DNA of 24,634 bases from a virus. The position numbers and the translations under genes were made by a program. The stretch spans positions 1-24,634 of IMG/VR virus record IMGVR_UViG_3300020200_000169, one strand, 5' to 3'. This document shows positions 1-9,020 of this stretch, piece after piece (within the stretch, counting starts at the first letter, position 1; the number at the start of each line of letters is the position of its first letter). The notes below the pieces were generated by a model that ran no database searches, was not told the DNA's origin, and saw only the letters and a program-made list of their open reading frames with translations.

Positions 1-1
1 A

Positions 2-502
2 GGAGGAAATCCGGAAATTACTCAAACCGAGTTGTCTAGAAACGGAATGGATCTTTGGCCAGAACCAATGTTTGAAACTCGATATCCGTATTACGCAGAA
101 GATCCAAGACAGATGTGGTCGTATTCTGATTCGTATACCGGAATAGAACTTCCAGAAGAACAATGGTACGGCAAAGAACTTGCAAAACAACGATCCGCAG
201 ATGTGGATCCAGAACGAAGAAAAACTCATATGGGAAGCGGCTTACTTATGGGATCTCATAGAAAGATCAAACCTCATCGATCATGGTGGTCCATACATCT
301 TCCAAAGAATATCTTTATATCTCAAAAATTATATTCTCAACTCACAACAGATCTAAGTAATGTCTGGCGACACGGGCATCATAATTACACTAATTTGCCT
401 GGAGATCCGTACGACGGATGGCTAAATTTCTTGAATAATGACTCGACAATTGAATCACAAATAGATACAATTCTGAGTAATACTTCATTCGATCTAGGAT
501 AA
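2..502 (+). CDS. C-terminal part of an unidentified phage protein, cut by the left edge
   Basis: The reading frame is open from base 2 and ends at TAA 500-502, so the true start lies outside the window. A TTG at 32 and an ATG at 47 are in frame, but nothing before them marks a start. About 166 residues are visible. They are rich in Trp, Tyr, His and Pro (for example WRHGHHNYTN and WWSIHLPKN) and have no cysteine, membrane segment or motif I can assign. The gene ends three bases before the next ATG, so it is probably co-transcribed with the cysteine-rich protein downstream. From its place before the baseplate block it is probably a virion or tail protein, but that is inference from context only. 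Confidence 0.75.
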   Translation, partial: GGNPEITQTELSRNGMDLWPEPMFETRYPYYAEDPRQMWSYSDSYTGIELPEEQWYGKELAKQRSADVDPERRKTHMGSGLLMGSHRKIKPHRSWWSIHLPKNIFISQKLYSQLTTDLSNVWRHGHHNYTNLPGDPYDGWLNFLNNDSTIESQIDTILSNTSFDLG

Positions 503-505
503 ATT

Positions 506-2710
506 ATGGCATTCTGTTGTTGTGATGAAACTTTTTGGCATGCTTGCATGAAAAGTGAGCATAGTTTCTTTTTAGGTTGGGACCAAACTAAGGACTTCAA
601 TTGGAAAGCAGAACACTGTTGCGCCCTTTTCGGCGCGGGCTTAGTATGTGATGGAGAACAACCCCCAAATTCGTATTGTGATCATTTTGGATTTTACAAC
701 TATACACTAACAACTAGATATGCTTTTAGCGCAAAAGATTGGAAAGAGGACGGAATATTCTATGATGCATATAAAAATGGAATAATTACTCCAGAAGAAG
801 TATACACCAGATATTACGATACATTAAAATATGCACCCTTTGGGTCGGGTGGCGGTTTCGGACAGAAGCAATCAGACGATCCTGACAAGTGTCTAGAGAC
901 AATTTATGCGTGGTATAAAACTGTATGGATTGAACCAAATCACGCCTACAGATGTGGAAAATTATGTACATCAGGAGGGAATGACCCTTATATATGTAAC
1001 TGTTTTGTTGGATGTACTGCCAACGGAAACGGAACTATAAATGAACAAGGAGCAACAGCAGCATGGTGTCCTAATGCAATATGCAGAGAAGTTGTATGTA
1101 GCAGCGAAATGACTCAATATGGTCAAGGAGAAGGATTATCTTATTGTTGCAAACCAGGCAACAAATGGGATGCCAAATGTATTGAGGCAGCTAAAGGAAA
1201 TACATTCTGTGAACAAAAATTAAAGCATAAAGATATTGTACTAGGATTAACTTATTGTAAAAACCAATTTGAGAATCCAAGTGTTTATTATAAAGGTGAA
1301 CTAGAAGATGGGAAAAGAATCAATTGTTGGAGTTCTTCCGGATCGGCTTTTCCACCTTTTCCTCCAGATTCAAAATTTGAAAAAAGAGTCATAGATATTC
1401 CTACTATTCACAAAACGTGCGAAGACGTTTGTGAAAAGTGTCCAATCCCATTTGACTGCAAAGACTGGACCTATATCGCTACACCTACAAAATTAATAAT
1501 ATTTCAATACAACGATTGTGTTTTGCAAACAGGAATTGAAATACGGGATATTGGAGATGCCGAATGGAAAGTAGAAGGATATATTGCACCATTCGGACTA
1601 ACAGGAGAATGTGTTGACTTGACAGACGGCGGATTCGGCCCGGGTAAGTTTTCTGGGTCCCAGGGGGGTAACGAGTGTCTCCGTTATGAACAACAAGGCT
1701 TGAGTGCAGAATTTATAAACTGTACTACCTGCAAAACCTCGACCATCCCAGATGGATACCTTTATGGAAGATGCCCAAATGGTCCTTGTATCAGTTCAAG
1801 ATGGGAATCACATCCAGCTGTTTATCACTGTATACCGCCAGGTTGGACTCTTGGGTGTTCTCCTCCGTATAAAGAGTGCGAGTGCCAAGAAGAGGACAAC
1901 TGCTGTCCCACCTCACCTTGTGATGGCCCGGCACCTCAAGGATCTCAACAATTTTTTGAAAAAGTTAATGAAATAAATTCAAACACAATTGTTATAGAAA
2001 ACAGATACAATAATTATATTACGCTAGCAAATTCTGTTTCTTCTTTTTTGAAAAGTCAGGCAATTAACGGAATTCCTGTTGCCTTGACCGGTTCATTGGG
2101 AATGAAAATACATACTCAAAATATAAGAAATTCATATGATTTATTAGAATTATTTAAAGGATTAAAAGATATAGATGTTGTAGTTAAACACAATGATATA
2201 ACTGACCTTATAAATTCAATGTCCTCGGATTGGTATTATCAGGAAGACATGATGAAAGATGCAGTAAAAACATTAAAATTTGATAGAAATTTTCAAGTTT
2301 CTCATCCCATGAGAGCAGTAAATAAAAATACAGGAATTATAATGGATATATTTCTAATTCCAGAATTAGACAATTATCAAGAAATAGATATTGAAAATTA
2401 TCATTTCTTGACAATGAGTCAAAAATATATAGCAAAAGCAAGATTACATGCAATCGACCACTATGAAACTAGAAAATTTGATTTTAAATATCATGCAGAT
2501 ACGATTGATTTTATTAAATTATCGCTGTTAAATAATAAATTCAATTTAGATGATATTTCTGAAGACTTAAATAAAATTAAGAATAATATTTTTAACGTTT
2601 CAATAAACAGATCATTATTCGAAATGCAATCTAGATTGAAAAATACGATTCAAGAAAATACACCAATATCATTGCCTATTTATCCGATTAATTTAAATCA
2701 AATAATATAA
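506..2710 (+). CDS. Cysteine-rich protein fused to a nucleotidyltransferase-like domain
   Basis: A 734-residue protein in two very different parts. Residues 1 to about 480 hold some 40 cysteines, starting with MAFCCC, and include a CC..(5)WD..C motif (C214, C215, W221, D222, C225) of the kind seen in secreted bacterial proteins. Residues about 485-734 have no cysteine and resemble the minimal nucleotidyltransferase fold. They show a GS pair (529-530) after a hydrophobic strand, DxD (D555, D557) in a hydrophobic context, a third acidic residue in IIMDIFLI (D614), and a late helix with K644, R656, K661, H663 and D665 like the KA..R..KH..D pattern of that superfamily. The GS-to-DxD spacing is longer than usual, suggesting a small insert. 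The start is ATG 506, preceded by AGGATAAATT. GC drops sharply at the domain join. Catalytic activity and substrate are unknown; a virion role is inferred from neighbours. Confidence 0.8.
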   Translation: MAFCCCDETFWHACMKSEHSFFLGWDQTKDFNWKAEHCCALFGAGLVCDGEQPPNSYCDHFGFYNYTLTTRYAFSAKDWKEDGIFYDAYKNGIITPEEVYTRYYDTLKYAPFGSGGGFGQKQSDDPDKCLETIYAWYKTVWIEPNHAYRCGKLCTSGGNDPYICNCFVGCTANGNGTINEQGATAAWCPNAICREVVCSSEMTQYGQGEGLSYCCKPGNKWDAKCIEAAKGNTFCEQKLKHKDIVLGLTYCKNQFENPSVYYKGELEDGKRINCWSSSGSAFPPFPPDSKFEKRVIDIPTIHKTCEDVCEKCPIPFDCKDWTYIATPTKLIIFQYNDCVLQTGIEIRDIGDAEWKVEGYIAPFGLTGECVDLTDGGFGPGKFSGSQGGNECLRYEQQGLSAEFINCTTCKTSTIPDGYLYGRCPNGPCISSRWESHPAVYHCIPPGWTLGCSPPYKECECQEEDNCCPTSPCDGPAPQGSQQFFEKVNEINSNTIVIENRYNNYITLANSVSSFLKSQAINGIPVALTGSLGMKIHTQNIRNSYDLLELFKGLKDIDVVVKHNDITDLINSMSSDWYYQEDMMKDAVKTLKFDRNFQVSHPMRAVNKNTGIIMDIFLIPELDNYQEIDIENYHFLTMSQKYIAKARLHAIDHYETRKFDFKYHADTIDFIKLSLLNNKFNLDDISEDLNKIKNNIFNVSINRSLFEMQSRLKNTIQENTPISLPIYPINLNQII

Positions 2711-2713
2711 ATA
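2706..2713 (+). promoter_or_regulatory. Possible T4-type late promoter element (TATAAATA)
   Basis: An exact TATAAATA spans the stop codon of the preceding gene and ends four bases before the ATG at 2718. This matches the T4 late -10 element and the NATAAATA form known from T4-like cyanophages. Transcription would begin near the start codon, giving an almost leaderless mRNA, which weakens the call. The AT-rich junction could produce it by chance. Confidence 0.3.
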
Positions 2714-2717
2714 ATAT

Positions 2718-3710
2718 ATGGTCTACAACGGCGATCCTAATCCTCCCTTAATAGATCCCAATTGCGAACCCGGGCCCTGGATTCCAGGATTAACTTTAAC
2801 AGAAAAGTATCCTGAAGAGGTTCCGACTCCAACTATAGAACTACCAGATCAATATATTCAGACGTATAAAAATAATTACGTTTCTGTTTATTCTAATCAA
2901 TATACGAATGATTTAAAAAAGTGGTTTACTGAAACTACTATGAGTTGGATTCGGGGCGACGGTCTTATATACAGTCCAAATTCAAACCAAGATTTAGACC
3001 AAGATTTAGTCCCCAAAGACGTATGGAAATGGGATCTCAGTGGAGAAAGTGAATACGGACTGGTTGAACCTCCTGTAAACGAACCAAACTACGATCTTTT
3101 TGACTCTAATTGGGCGGCACAGTTTGTTGTTTTCGGTCCAAGTGATGGCGGCTTTATGTCTTGCAAAAGTTTGGATTTAGACTGGTGTTCCTGGTCTCCT
3201 ACAACCCGACCAAGACGAGGACCAGACTCAGATATACATCAGAATTGTCCTGCACAATCTGCAAAACCCACAGAACCCGAGCCGTCTTATCTAGACTTAT
3301 ATAAGGCCTATTTGGAAGCAAACGAATGCGAACAAATAAAAAAAGTACTGGGACCTCAGTATTTGGGATGTATATGGTCTGATCCCAAGCATCCGTGTAG
3401 TTGCAATTGTCCAGAACAAGGAGTTTCTTTTGCAGATTATCTGGCAGCAACCAGAACATATGCCACGTTTTGGGATACTCCTCCGTCTACTCCTTTAATC
3501 AGGGCAGCACAAATAGGTCAATTGACACGTCAAACTCTTCAGATAGAAGTGGGAAATTTACAAGATAATATAGAATTGGGAAAATTTGTAAAAATAGATT
3601 CTGATAAAGATATCAAGGCATTTGAAGGTCTTTGGATGATAACCGCAATAACATATAATTTTTCTAAACAAAATGAATGTCGAATTTTGTTAACATTAAA
3701 TAGAAATTAA
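2718..3710 (+). CDS. Tail/baseplate-associated protein, hub-like C-terminal domain
   Basis: A 330-residue protein that I cannot assign firmly. The N-terminal 240 residues are Pro-, Trp- and Asp-rich, with a late CSCNC cysteine cluster in an HPCSCNCPEQG context. The last ~75 residues alternate hydrophobic and polar residues (QTLQIEVGN, LGKFVKIDS, LWMITAITYNFS, CRILLTLNRN). This resembles the C-terminal beta-barrel of baseplate hub and late-control (gpD/gp27-like) proteins, in which a short 'G.W.V..I.H.F' strand precedes a final LxLxR strand. The gene lies just before gp25 and gp6, which fits a central baseplate or hub role. No Shine-Dalgarno sequence precedes the ATG; the upstream bases are ATAATAT. 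The family call is an inference from pattern and position. Confidence 0.7.
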   Translation: MVYNGDPNPPLIDPNCEPGPWIPGLTLTEKYPEEVPTPTIELPDQYIQTYKNNYVSVYSNQYTNDLKKWFTETTMSWIRGDGLIYSPNSNQDLDQDLVPKDVWKWDLSGESEYGLVEPPVNEPNYDLFDSNWAAQFVVFGPSDGGFMSCKSLDLDWCSWSPTTRPRRGPDSDIHQNCPAQSAKPTEPEPSYLDLYKAYLEANECEQIKKVLGPQYLGCIWSDPKHPCSCNCPEQGVSFADYLAATRTYATFWDTPPSTPLIRAAQIGQLTRQTLQIEVGNLQDNIELGKFVKIDSDKDIKAFEGLWMITAITYNFSKQNECRILLTLNRN

Positions 3711-3721
3711 TATATAATAAT

Positions 3722-4090
3722 ATGCAAAAGTATTCGGATTTATCTTTTTTTCTTTCTTCCAACAAATATACAAAAGATTTTAATCTGACTACCGGAAAAA
3801 TCTCTTTATTAAATTGTATCAAGAATATAATATTGACTGAAAAAAATCACAGGCCGTTTGATTCTTTTTTTGGATCGAATGCATACGAATATTTATTTTC
3901 TTCTGATGCTAGTTCTTTGGCAGACTTATCATTCAATATCGCGGAAGCTATAAGAGCATCTGAGCCTAGAGTAGATCCGGATACAATAGATATAACAGCG
4001 GAAAATACAGTCAAAAATAAAATAAATTTAATTGTCAAATTAAATCTAATAAACGATCCCGATGCAATAACGTTTACCATAACTCTATGA
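3722..4090 (+). CDS. gp25: Baseplate wedge protein, gp25/gpW family
   Basis: At 122 residues it is close to T4 gp25 (132). It shows the family's order of motifs: a long helix around INCIKNIILTEKNHRPF (residues 30-46) with the conserved 'I.N.L.T..GERPF'-type pattern, FGSNAYEYLF (50-59), and the EPRV motif at residues 81-84 in RASEPRVDPDTIDI, followed by beta strands. Proteins of this family join the inner baseplate wedge to the sheath-initiating ring in contractile tails. The last four bases overlap the start of gp6 (ATGA at 4087), so translation is probably coupled. No Shine-Dalgarno is seen; the start follows ATAATAAT. Confidence in the family is high because of the EPR motif, the size and the gp6 neighbour. 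Confidence 0.93.
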   Translation: MQKYSDLSFFLSSNKYTKDFNLTTGKISLLNCIKNIILTEKNHRPFDSFFGSNAYEYLFSSDASSLADLSFNIAEAIRASEPRVDPDTIDITAENTVKNKINLIVKLNLINDPDAITFTITL

Positions 4091-5763
4091 CTCAAACTCC
4101 TCCCAATCTAACTAAACTCAACTTCGATGAAATCAAATCTTCGTTGACTAATTTTTTAAGAAATCAAACAGTTTTCAGTGGATTTAATTTCGAAGGAACT
4201 GTTATTCAAACAGTTATAGATTTACTGGCCTATAATACGTATTACTATGCTTTCTATTCTAATATGATTGCAAATGAAGCATTTTTAGATACTGCACGGC
4301 GACCTACTTCCATCATTTCTTTGCTGAAGCCATTAGGATATACTGTACCAGGAAAACGATCAGCAACTGCGTTTATTAAAATATTCACCAGTGATACCAA
4401 TATACAGTCCAGTGAAGTTGCCCGATACACGTTGTTTTCTGCGATATCATCTAGTGGATCTTTTTACAATTTTTATAATCTCAATCCAGTAACCTTAATT
4501 GAAGGAGTGGGTGGAGAAGGATCTGGTATTTTAGTTGCTGAAGCAAAATTAGTTGTAGCGGAACAAGATATAACCAATGAAATAGATTTAATAAAACAAA
4601 AATATTTGATACAACAAGAAGATGTAGATATATCAACTATTAGAATAGAAGTAAAACCTGAAAACGGAGACTGGTCTGAATGGACAAACATAAACTTCTT
4701 TCCTAACAATAACGATGAAGTGTTTTACATAGATCGGTTAGGAGACACATTTGTTATTGATTTTGGTAAGAAAAATAATTTAGGTCGTACCATTTTGCCA
4801 ACAGATCAAGTACGAATAAGTTATCTTGTGACTAGTGGAACTGCAGCAAATGAACTGTTTCAGTTTTCTAGTTCAACCTTCACTATATTAGATGCCACTA
4901 TAAGTGGTGGAGGATCAGACGGTCCTGATTTAAATTTAATCAAATTTTTGGCCCCAAAAGTATTTTCTGCACAAGAACGAGCAGTAACTAGTTCAGACTA
5001 TGTTGCACTTTTATTAAAAAACGGTTATATTTCTGATCCCGATCAGATTGCAATATACGGTGGAAACGAAATTAATCCACCAAAATACGGCAGAGTCTTT
5101 ATTTCTTTCCCCGCAGGAATAGGAAACCCAAACGAAATAGTTCAATTTTTAAGAGAAAAAAATATGATAACTGTTATACCGGAGTACATTATTCCTAAAA
5201 CAGTTGATGTAGTATTAAACATTGATCTTACATTCAAGTCTCAATTGTCTACTTCGGCAAAACAATTTTGGAAAAATAAAATACTTTCTAAATTCAATTC
5301 CCAGTTTTCTAGTTATGTTTCAGGATACGCGTTTGAACTTGCTTTTGACTTTAGTGAGTGGAAAGATACTATAACTGATGAATTTACGTCTGTTTTAACC
5401 AGTTTGGATTTTGATTCAATTGATTTTAAATTTGGTGTAGAAGACGCACCGCAAACTACAATATCATTTGGCACGAGTATAACATTAGACTCAACCAATC
5501 CAGTGATTTCAAATGAGTTTACCACAACAACTGGAGTCCAGGGAAAATTTGATATTCATAACGGCGCGACTGTTAGATTATTGAATCTAAATGGTAGTGT
5601 GATAAATTCCAATGTTGGTTCATTCTCGAATAATTCTATTATAATAAATAAAGTTTTTGCGGAACACCTGGAACCCAGAATTACTTTAAAATCCAGTAAT
5701 ACTGATATTTCTATAATGAATACAATAATGGCTAAGTTTATTTTAAATCCATCAATTTCGTGA
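4087..5763 (+). CDS. gp6: Baseplate wedge protein gp6
   Basis: At 558 residues it is somewhat shorter than T4 gp6 (660) and close to marine phage versions. The N-terminus shows the gp6 signature: LNFDEIKSSLTNFLRNQ (11-27), FEGTVIQTVIDLLAYNTYY (35-53), then FYSNMIANEAFLDTARRP (56-73) and a LKPLGY segment. The middle (around residues 290-400) has the baseplate_J-like region with AQERAVTSSDYVALLLK and YGRVFISF strands. gp6 dimers tie baseplate wedges into a ring and carry the conformational change during contraction. It starts inside the end of gp25 and is followed nine bases later by the next wedge gene. The assignment rests on motif pattern and synteny. Confidence 0.93.
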   Translation: MTQTPPNLTKLNFDEIKSSLTNFLRNQTVFSGFNFEGTVIQTVIDLLAYNTYYYAFYSNMIANEAFLDTARRPTSIISLLKPLGYTVPGKRSATAFIKIFTSDTNIQSSEVARYTLFSAISSSGSFYNFYNLNPVTLIEGVGGEGSGILVAEAKLVVAEQDITNEIDLIKQKYLIQQEDVDISTIRIEVKPENGDWSEWTNINFFPNNNDEVFYIDRLGDTFVIDFGKKNNLGRTILPTDQVRISYLVTSGTAANELFQFSSSTFTILDATISGGGSDGPDLNLIKFLAPKVFSAQERAVTSSDYVALLLKNGYISDPDQIAIYGGNEINPPKYGRVFISFPAGIGNPNEIVQFLREKNMITVIPEYIIPKTVDVVLNIDLTFKSQLSTSAKQFWKNKILSKFNSQFSSYVSGYAFELAFDFSEWKDTITDEFTSVLTSLDFDSIDFKFGVEDAPQTTISFGTSITLDSTNPVISNEFTTTTGVQGKFDIHNGATVRLLNLNGSVINSNVGSFSNNSIIINKVFAEHLEPRITLKSSNTDISIMNTIMAKFILNPSIS

Positions 5764-5772
5764 TACAGTACA

Positions 5773-6960
5773 ATGTCAATTAATATTTCTTTTATCAATA
5801 ATGATCAGACGCCAATAACAGCGGCTGCAGCACTACAGAATCAGTTATCTTCTATATTTCGACAACTAGAACCTCAAACTGCTTTACAACAGACAGATGC
5901 TCAAACGGAAACTACAGTTTCTGGTGATTGTTGTATAACAAATTTTGATATATCCAAACAAATACCTTTTTGGGTTCTTGTAGAAAAAGAAGAAAGAGGA
6001 GGAAATGAAATAACTGTTTTTGATTTTATTCAAAAATATTACGATTGGTTGTATTGCGATTTAGAGTGCGGCTCTGGTTCGAATTATTTGCTTGAAGACA
6101 AATATTTACAAGTTATTGATATTGAAAAAACAAAAGAACGATTTTTGAAACGTTTATATAGTACATATTTTCCAGAATACCGTGACGATGAAGAACTAAA
6201 AGACAAGGATGGAAATGATGTAACGATCAAATCTCTTTCCAGTTTTGTGAAATCAATCAAAACTCGATTCTACCTTAAAAAAGGAACAGCAGAGGGCTTA
6301 GGAATATTTTTTAATAAAATATTTTCTGTAGAAGACGCAGATATTAAATATCCTAAAAAGCAAATACTTAGATTGAATGGTGGTGCATTTTACGATTCTA
6401 GATTTAAATTTAATGCAGTAACGGCAGATCGTCTATTGGATCCAGAAGCAGTTTCTAATGAAATAATAGGATCCAGATTAAATTATAACAGATTTCAAGA
6501 CGGTGGAGTATTTACAGATTATTCGTATATACTAAGCACCGGTTTGACTGTAGAAAATTATAAAAATTTACATCTTAGAACAAATCATCCTGCTGGTACT
6601 AATTGTATTTTTGAATTGAATATAGGTGAATATGAACCGCCAGGATCCACATACAATGAAACTCAAATATGTGAATCACCTGAAATAGGAAACTATTTAC
6701 CGTATCAATTAAATGTAGATTACGTCGATGCGACTTATTCTTTATCTGGATTTTACGGTTTAACTTATACTATAGGTTGTAGTTTAGATCCTCTTGCGGA
6801 AAGTTCTTTGGGCAACGAACAGTGTTTCTTTTTTCCTAGTTGGGCAGAAGAAACTAAAGATTATGAAAGTTTTTTTGATATTCCAATAGAAAAAATGTTT
6901 AAACTATGTCGTATAAATAACATAAATCCAAATGCTAATATTCCATCGGAGTGTTCGTAA
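5773..6960 (+). CDS. Baseplate wedge protein in the gp7 position
   Basis: A 395-residue protein. The clearest block is residues 121-201: FLKRLYSTYFPEY, then IKSLSSFVKSIKTRFYLKKGT, then FFNKIFSVEDADIKYPKKQILRL. This pattern (a helix with 'F...Y..KGT..G...FF..IF' followed by 'I.YP...ILR') recurs in structural proteins of marine T4-like phages encoded just after gp6. T4 gp7 is far longer (1,032 residues), so this is either a reduced gp7 or a replacement. A CC pair lies at 53-54, and more cysteines occur in the C-terminal third. The start ATG is nine bases after the gp6 stop with no obvious Shine-Dalgarno. It is followed directly by the gp8-like gene with no gap. Confidence 0.8.
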   Translation: MSINISFINNDQTPITAAAALQNQLSSIFRQLEPQTALQQTDAQTETTVSGDCCITNFDISKQIPFWVLVEKEERGGNEITVFDFIQKYYDWLYCDLECGSGSNYLLEDKYLQVIDIEKTKERFLKRLYSTYFPEYRDDEELKDKDGNDVTIKSLSSFVKSIKTRFYLKKGTAEGLGIFFNKIFSVEDADIKYPKKQILRLNGGAFYDSRFKFNAVTADRLLDPEAVSNEIIGSRLNYNRFQDGGVFTDYSYILSTGLTVENYKNLHLRTNHPAGTNCIFELNIGEYEPPGSTYNETQICESPEIGNYLPYQLNVDYVDATYSLSGFYGLTYTIGCSLDPLAESSLGNEQCFFFPSWAEETKDYESFFDIPIEKMFKLCRINNINPNANIPSECS

Positions 6961-8310
6961 ATGAATAAATACTTTTTAATAACTGGTTATACTGCGGGTG
7001 CAACCGGAAATTATTTAACCTACGATCAAGTCATAAATTCGTCAAATTTACAACTATTTTCTATTCCTTCCTATGATGTAAGTATAGGAATTGCTCGTAA
7101 AAATTGGACAAAAGGATCAAAATTTACTCCTTGGTCTAAAAATAATAGTGTGAATTCGTATGTCTTCTATAACGATAAAGTGTATCTTTGTGTATCTAAT
7201 AATGAAAAAAATATTGTAAATTTACCCAATTCTTCAAATATTCCACCCACACATACATCAGGTAAAGTCAAATATTCAGATGGATATGTTTGGTTGTATT
7301 TATACACTATAAGTGCAAATGTGATAAACATGGTAAATTCTGTTACTATTCCTGCACCCAGTTCATATGGTCTAAAAAAATTAGTGATTGGCAGAGAAAC
7401 AGATGATGTAAATTGTGGAACAACTGCAGGAGCAACAGGAATTTGTGCATTATATTTAACTGATGATTCCAAAACTACGGCAAATTTAATTTATTCCAGT
7501 GGAGTATCGTGTGAATCTTGTAAAAATACTGCAGAAGAAACTACAAAAACAGATTTACTTACAACGGTATTTTATCCACAAGGATCAACTTTAAGTAGCA
7601 CTATTTCTATTAAAACTCCACAAGAATTTTTAGAATTTTACATTTCAACAGAAAAAATAAATTCAAAATTAAATTTTGAAGCGCGATGTTATGTGGAAGC
7701 AAAATCCTCTGGTATTTCAGCTGGTGCAATTTTAGGAGCCTTTATCAATTTAAATACAATAACAGGAGTATCTGCTGCATATCTTAATCTTACTGCTTCG
7801 GAGTTGCCTATTACTGTGACAGGTGGAGGAGGAACAGCAGCATCAATTGAATTCATTACTGTAAATAATTCTGGTCTTAATCAAATAACTGGAATTCGTT
7901 TAACTTCTGGTGGAACTAATTATACAACAGAACAAACACAAGTAAGTCTGTCTGGTATTGCGGATTCGACAAAACGAAATACAATACAATCTGCAATAAG
8001 CCTGTCAGGAACAGCAAAATCTTTGACTTTTACCAATATTAATTCTATATTCGATGCGGCATCAACCAATTCTATCGGAACAGATGGAGTCCTTAAAATA
8101 ATTAATTCCAGAATAGACGCCCATTCTCCTAATACGAATTATTATGCATTAATCGAAGCAGATCCGTATACCAATGAAACTATACAAGAATTATGTCCCA
8201 GTGTCTTAAAAATATACTCTTTCACTTCATCCGGATTAACTTTTGGTAGAGAGTATTTAAATGTAATATTTAATCAACCAATTAGTCAAACAGAAATACA
8301 AATGAGATAA
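6961..8310 (+). CDS. gp8-like baseplate wedge protein
   Basis: A 449-residue protein (T4 gp8 is 334). The N-terminal ~125 residues fit the gp8 type: NSYVFYNDKVYLCVSNN (65-81), a loop ending in PPTHTSG (95-101), and SDGYVWLYLYTIS (106-118). The last matches the 'DGY.W.YLY.I' signature of gp8 and related wedge proteins. The region from about residue 240 to 350 has Gly/Thr/Ser-rich repeats such as TGVSAAYLN, TGGGGTAAS and TSGGTNYTTEQ, probably an inserted beta-rich or fibre-like domain, which explains the extra length. The gene abuts the previous stop; a GGAG at about 6946 may serve as ribosome binding site. The gp8 call is moderate, while baseplate membership is well supported by position. Confidence 0.75.
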   Translation: MNKYFLITGYTAGATGNYLTYDQVINSSNLQLFSIPSYDVSIGIARKNWTKGSKFTPWSKNNSVNSYVFYNDKVYLCVSNNEKNIVNLPNSSNIPPTHTSGKVKYSDGYVWLYLYTISANVINMVNSVTIPAPSSYGLKKLVIGRETDDVNCGTTAGATGICALYLTDDSKTTANLIYSSGVSCESCKNTAEETTKTDLLTTVFYPQGSTLSSTISIKTPQEFLEFYISTEKINSKLNFEARCYVEAKSSGISAGAILGAFINLNTITGVSAAYLNLTASELPITVTGGGGTAASIEFITVNNSGLNQITGIRLTSGGTNYTTEQTQVSLSGIADSTKRNTIQSAISLSGTAKSLTFTNINSIFDAASTNSIGTDGVLKIINSRIDAHSPNTNYYALIEADPYTNETIQELCPSVLKIYSFTSSGLTFGREYLNVIFNQPISQTEIQMR

Positions 8311-8313
8311 ATA
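8306..8313 (+). promoter_or_regulatory. Possible late promoter element (GATAAATA)
   Basis: This matches NATAAATA and overlaps the stop codon of the preceding gene, five bases before the ATG at 8319. The short distance would make the transcript nearly leaderless. It may simply be an AT-rich stop-codon context, so confidence is low. Confidence 0.25.
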
Positions 8314-8318
8314 ATAAT

Positions 8319-9008
8319 ATGAAGCCTCCATTTTCTAAATCTACAACACCGTTAGGAAAATTTCCGTATAATTCTAGAATAGGTAAAAATGAATTTGATC
8401 TGTATGACCCCGCTAAAAATTATATACTACACGGATTCAAGCCCGGTAATGCGCTTCAGGCATCAGAACTGAATGAGATTCAAGAAAATTATTATAAAAA
8501 TCTTACTCTATATAATATTTTATTAAAAAATTGGTTTTTTCTTGGAAACGGAATGGTTGCAGGCGATACGAGTAAACCAATACGAGGACCGTCTTGGATG
8601 GGTGCAGTGCCTTTAAATCCATTATCAAGTGTCGGTATAAATCCGAATACAAATTCTATTATTTTTAATAAAGATTGGTATCTGGTTGACGATTTCAGTG
8701 GTTTAAAATTCTGGATATACAATAATACTCAAAAAATCGTCAATATTCCGGCGAGTGGATATGTTGGAATGACAATAGAAAGAAAGTATATTACACCAGA
8801 AATAGATTCAGATTTAAATGATAATTCTAGTGGTTTTTCAAATTCTTCTTTGAGTCCGGGTGCAGATAGAATTCAATTAAACTTTACAACAACCACAACA
8901 GATCTTACTTTGAATGAGTCTTTGGCTTCGTCTCAAAGACATATTTTAAAAGTATCAAATACAAATATATCGTACCTAAATAATCTGTTAAAATATTCCA
9001 TAAATTAA
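8319..9008 (+). CDS. Baseplate/fibre adaptor-like structural protein
   Basis: A 229-residue protein. Residues 29-58 (YDPAKNYILHGFKPG, then ALQASELNEIQENYY) match the 'F.PG..LQA.EL.E.Q' motif found near the N-terminus of many marine T4-like tail proteins (DUF4815-like), where it precedes a helical region. The rest is beta-rich, with SGYVGMTIERKYITPE (143-158) and a Ser/Thr-rich tail. Those proteins are structural and probably attach fibres to the baseplate. Here the protein is short and may be a truncated or split member of the family. It lies between the gp8-like gene and the first large fibre gene, which fits a linking role. No Shine-Dalgarno precedes the start. Confidence 0.75.
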   Translation: MKPPFSKSTTPLGKFPYNSRIGKNEFDLYDPAKNYILHGFKPGNALQASELNEIQENYYKNLTLYNILLKNWFFLGNGMVAGDTSKPIRGPSWMGAVPLNPLSSVGINPNTNSIIFNKDWYLVDDFSGLKFWIYNNTQKIVNIPASGYVGMTIERKYITPEIDSDLNDNSSGFSNSSLSPGADRIQLNFTTTTTDLTLNESLASSQRHILKVSNTNISYLNNLLKYSIN

Positions 9009-9020
9009 TCGGATCAACTT

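Noticed and set aside
621-636. GCGCC-CTTTTC-GGCGC hairpin as a terminator
   Set aside because: It is inside a coding region, has no T-run after it, and the stem is only five pairs.
1752-1976. A 74-codon + strand frame inside the fusion gene
   Set aside because: It lies in an alternative frame of a supported gene without a start signal or motif.
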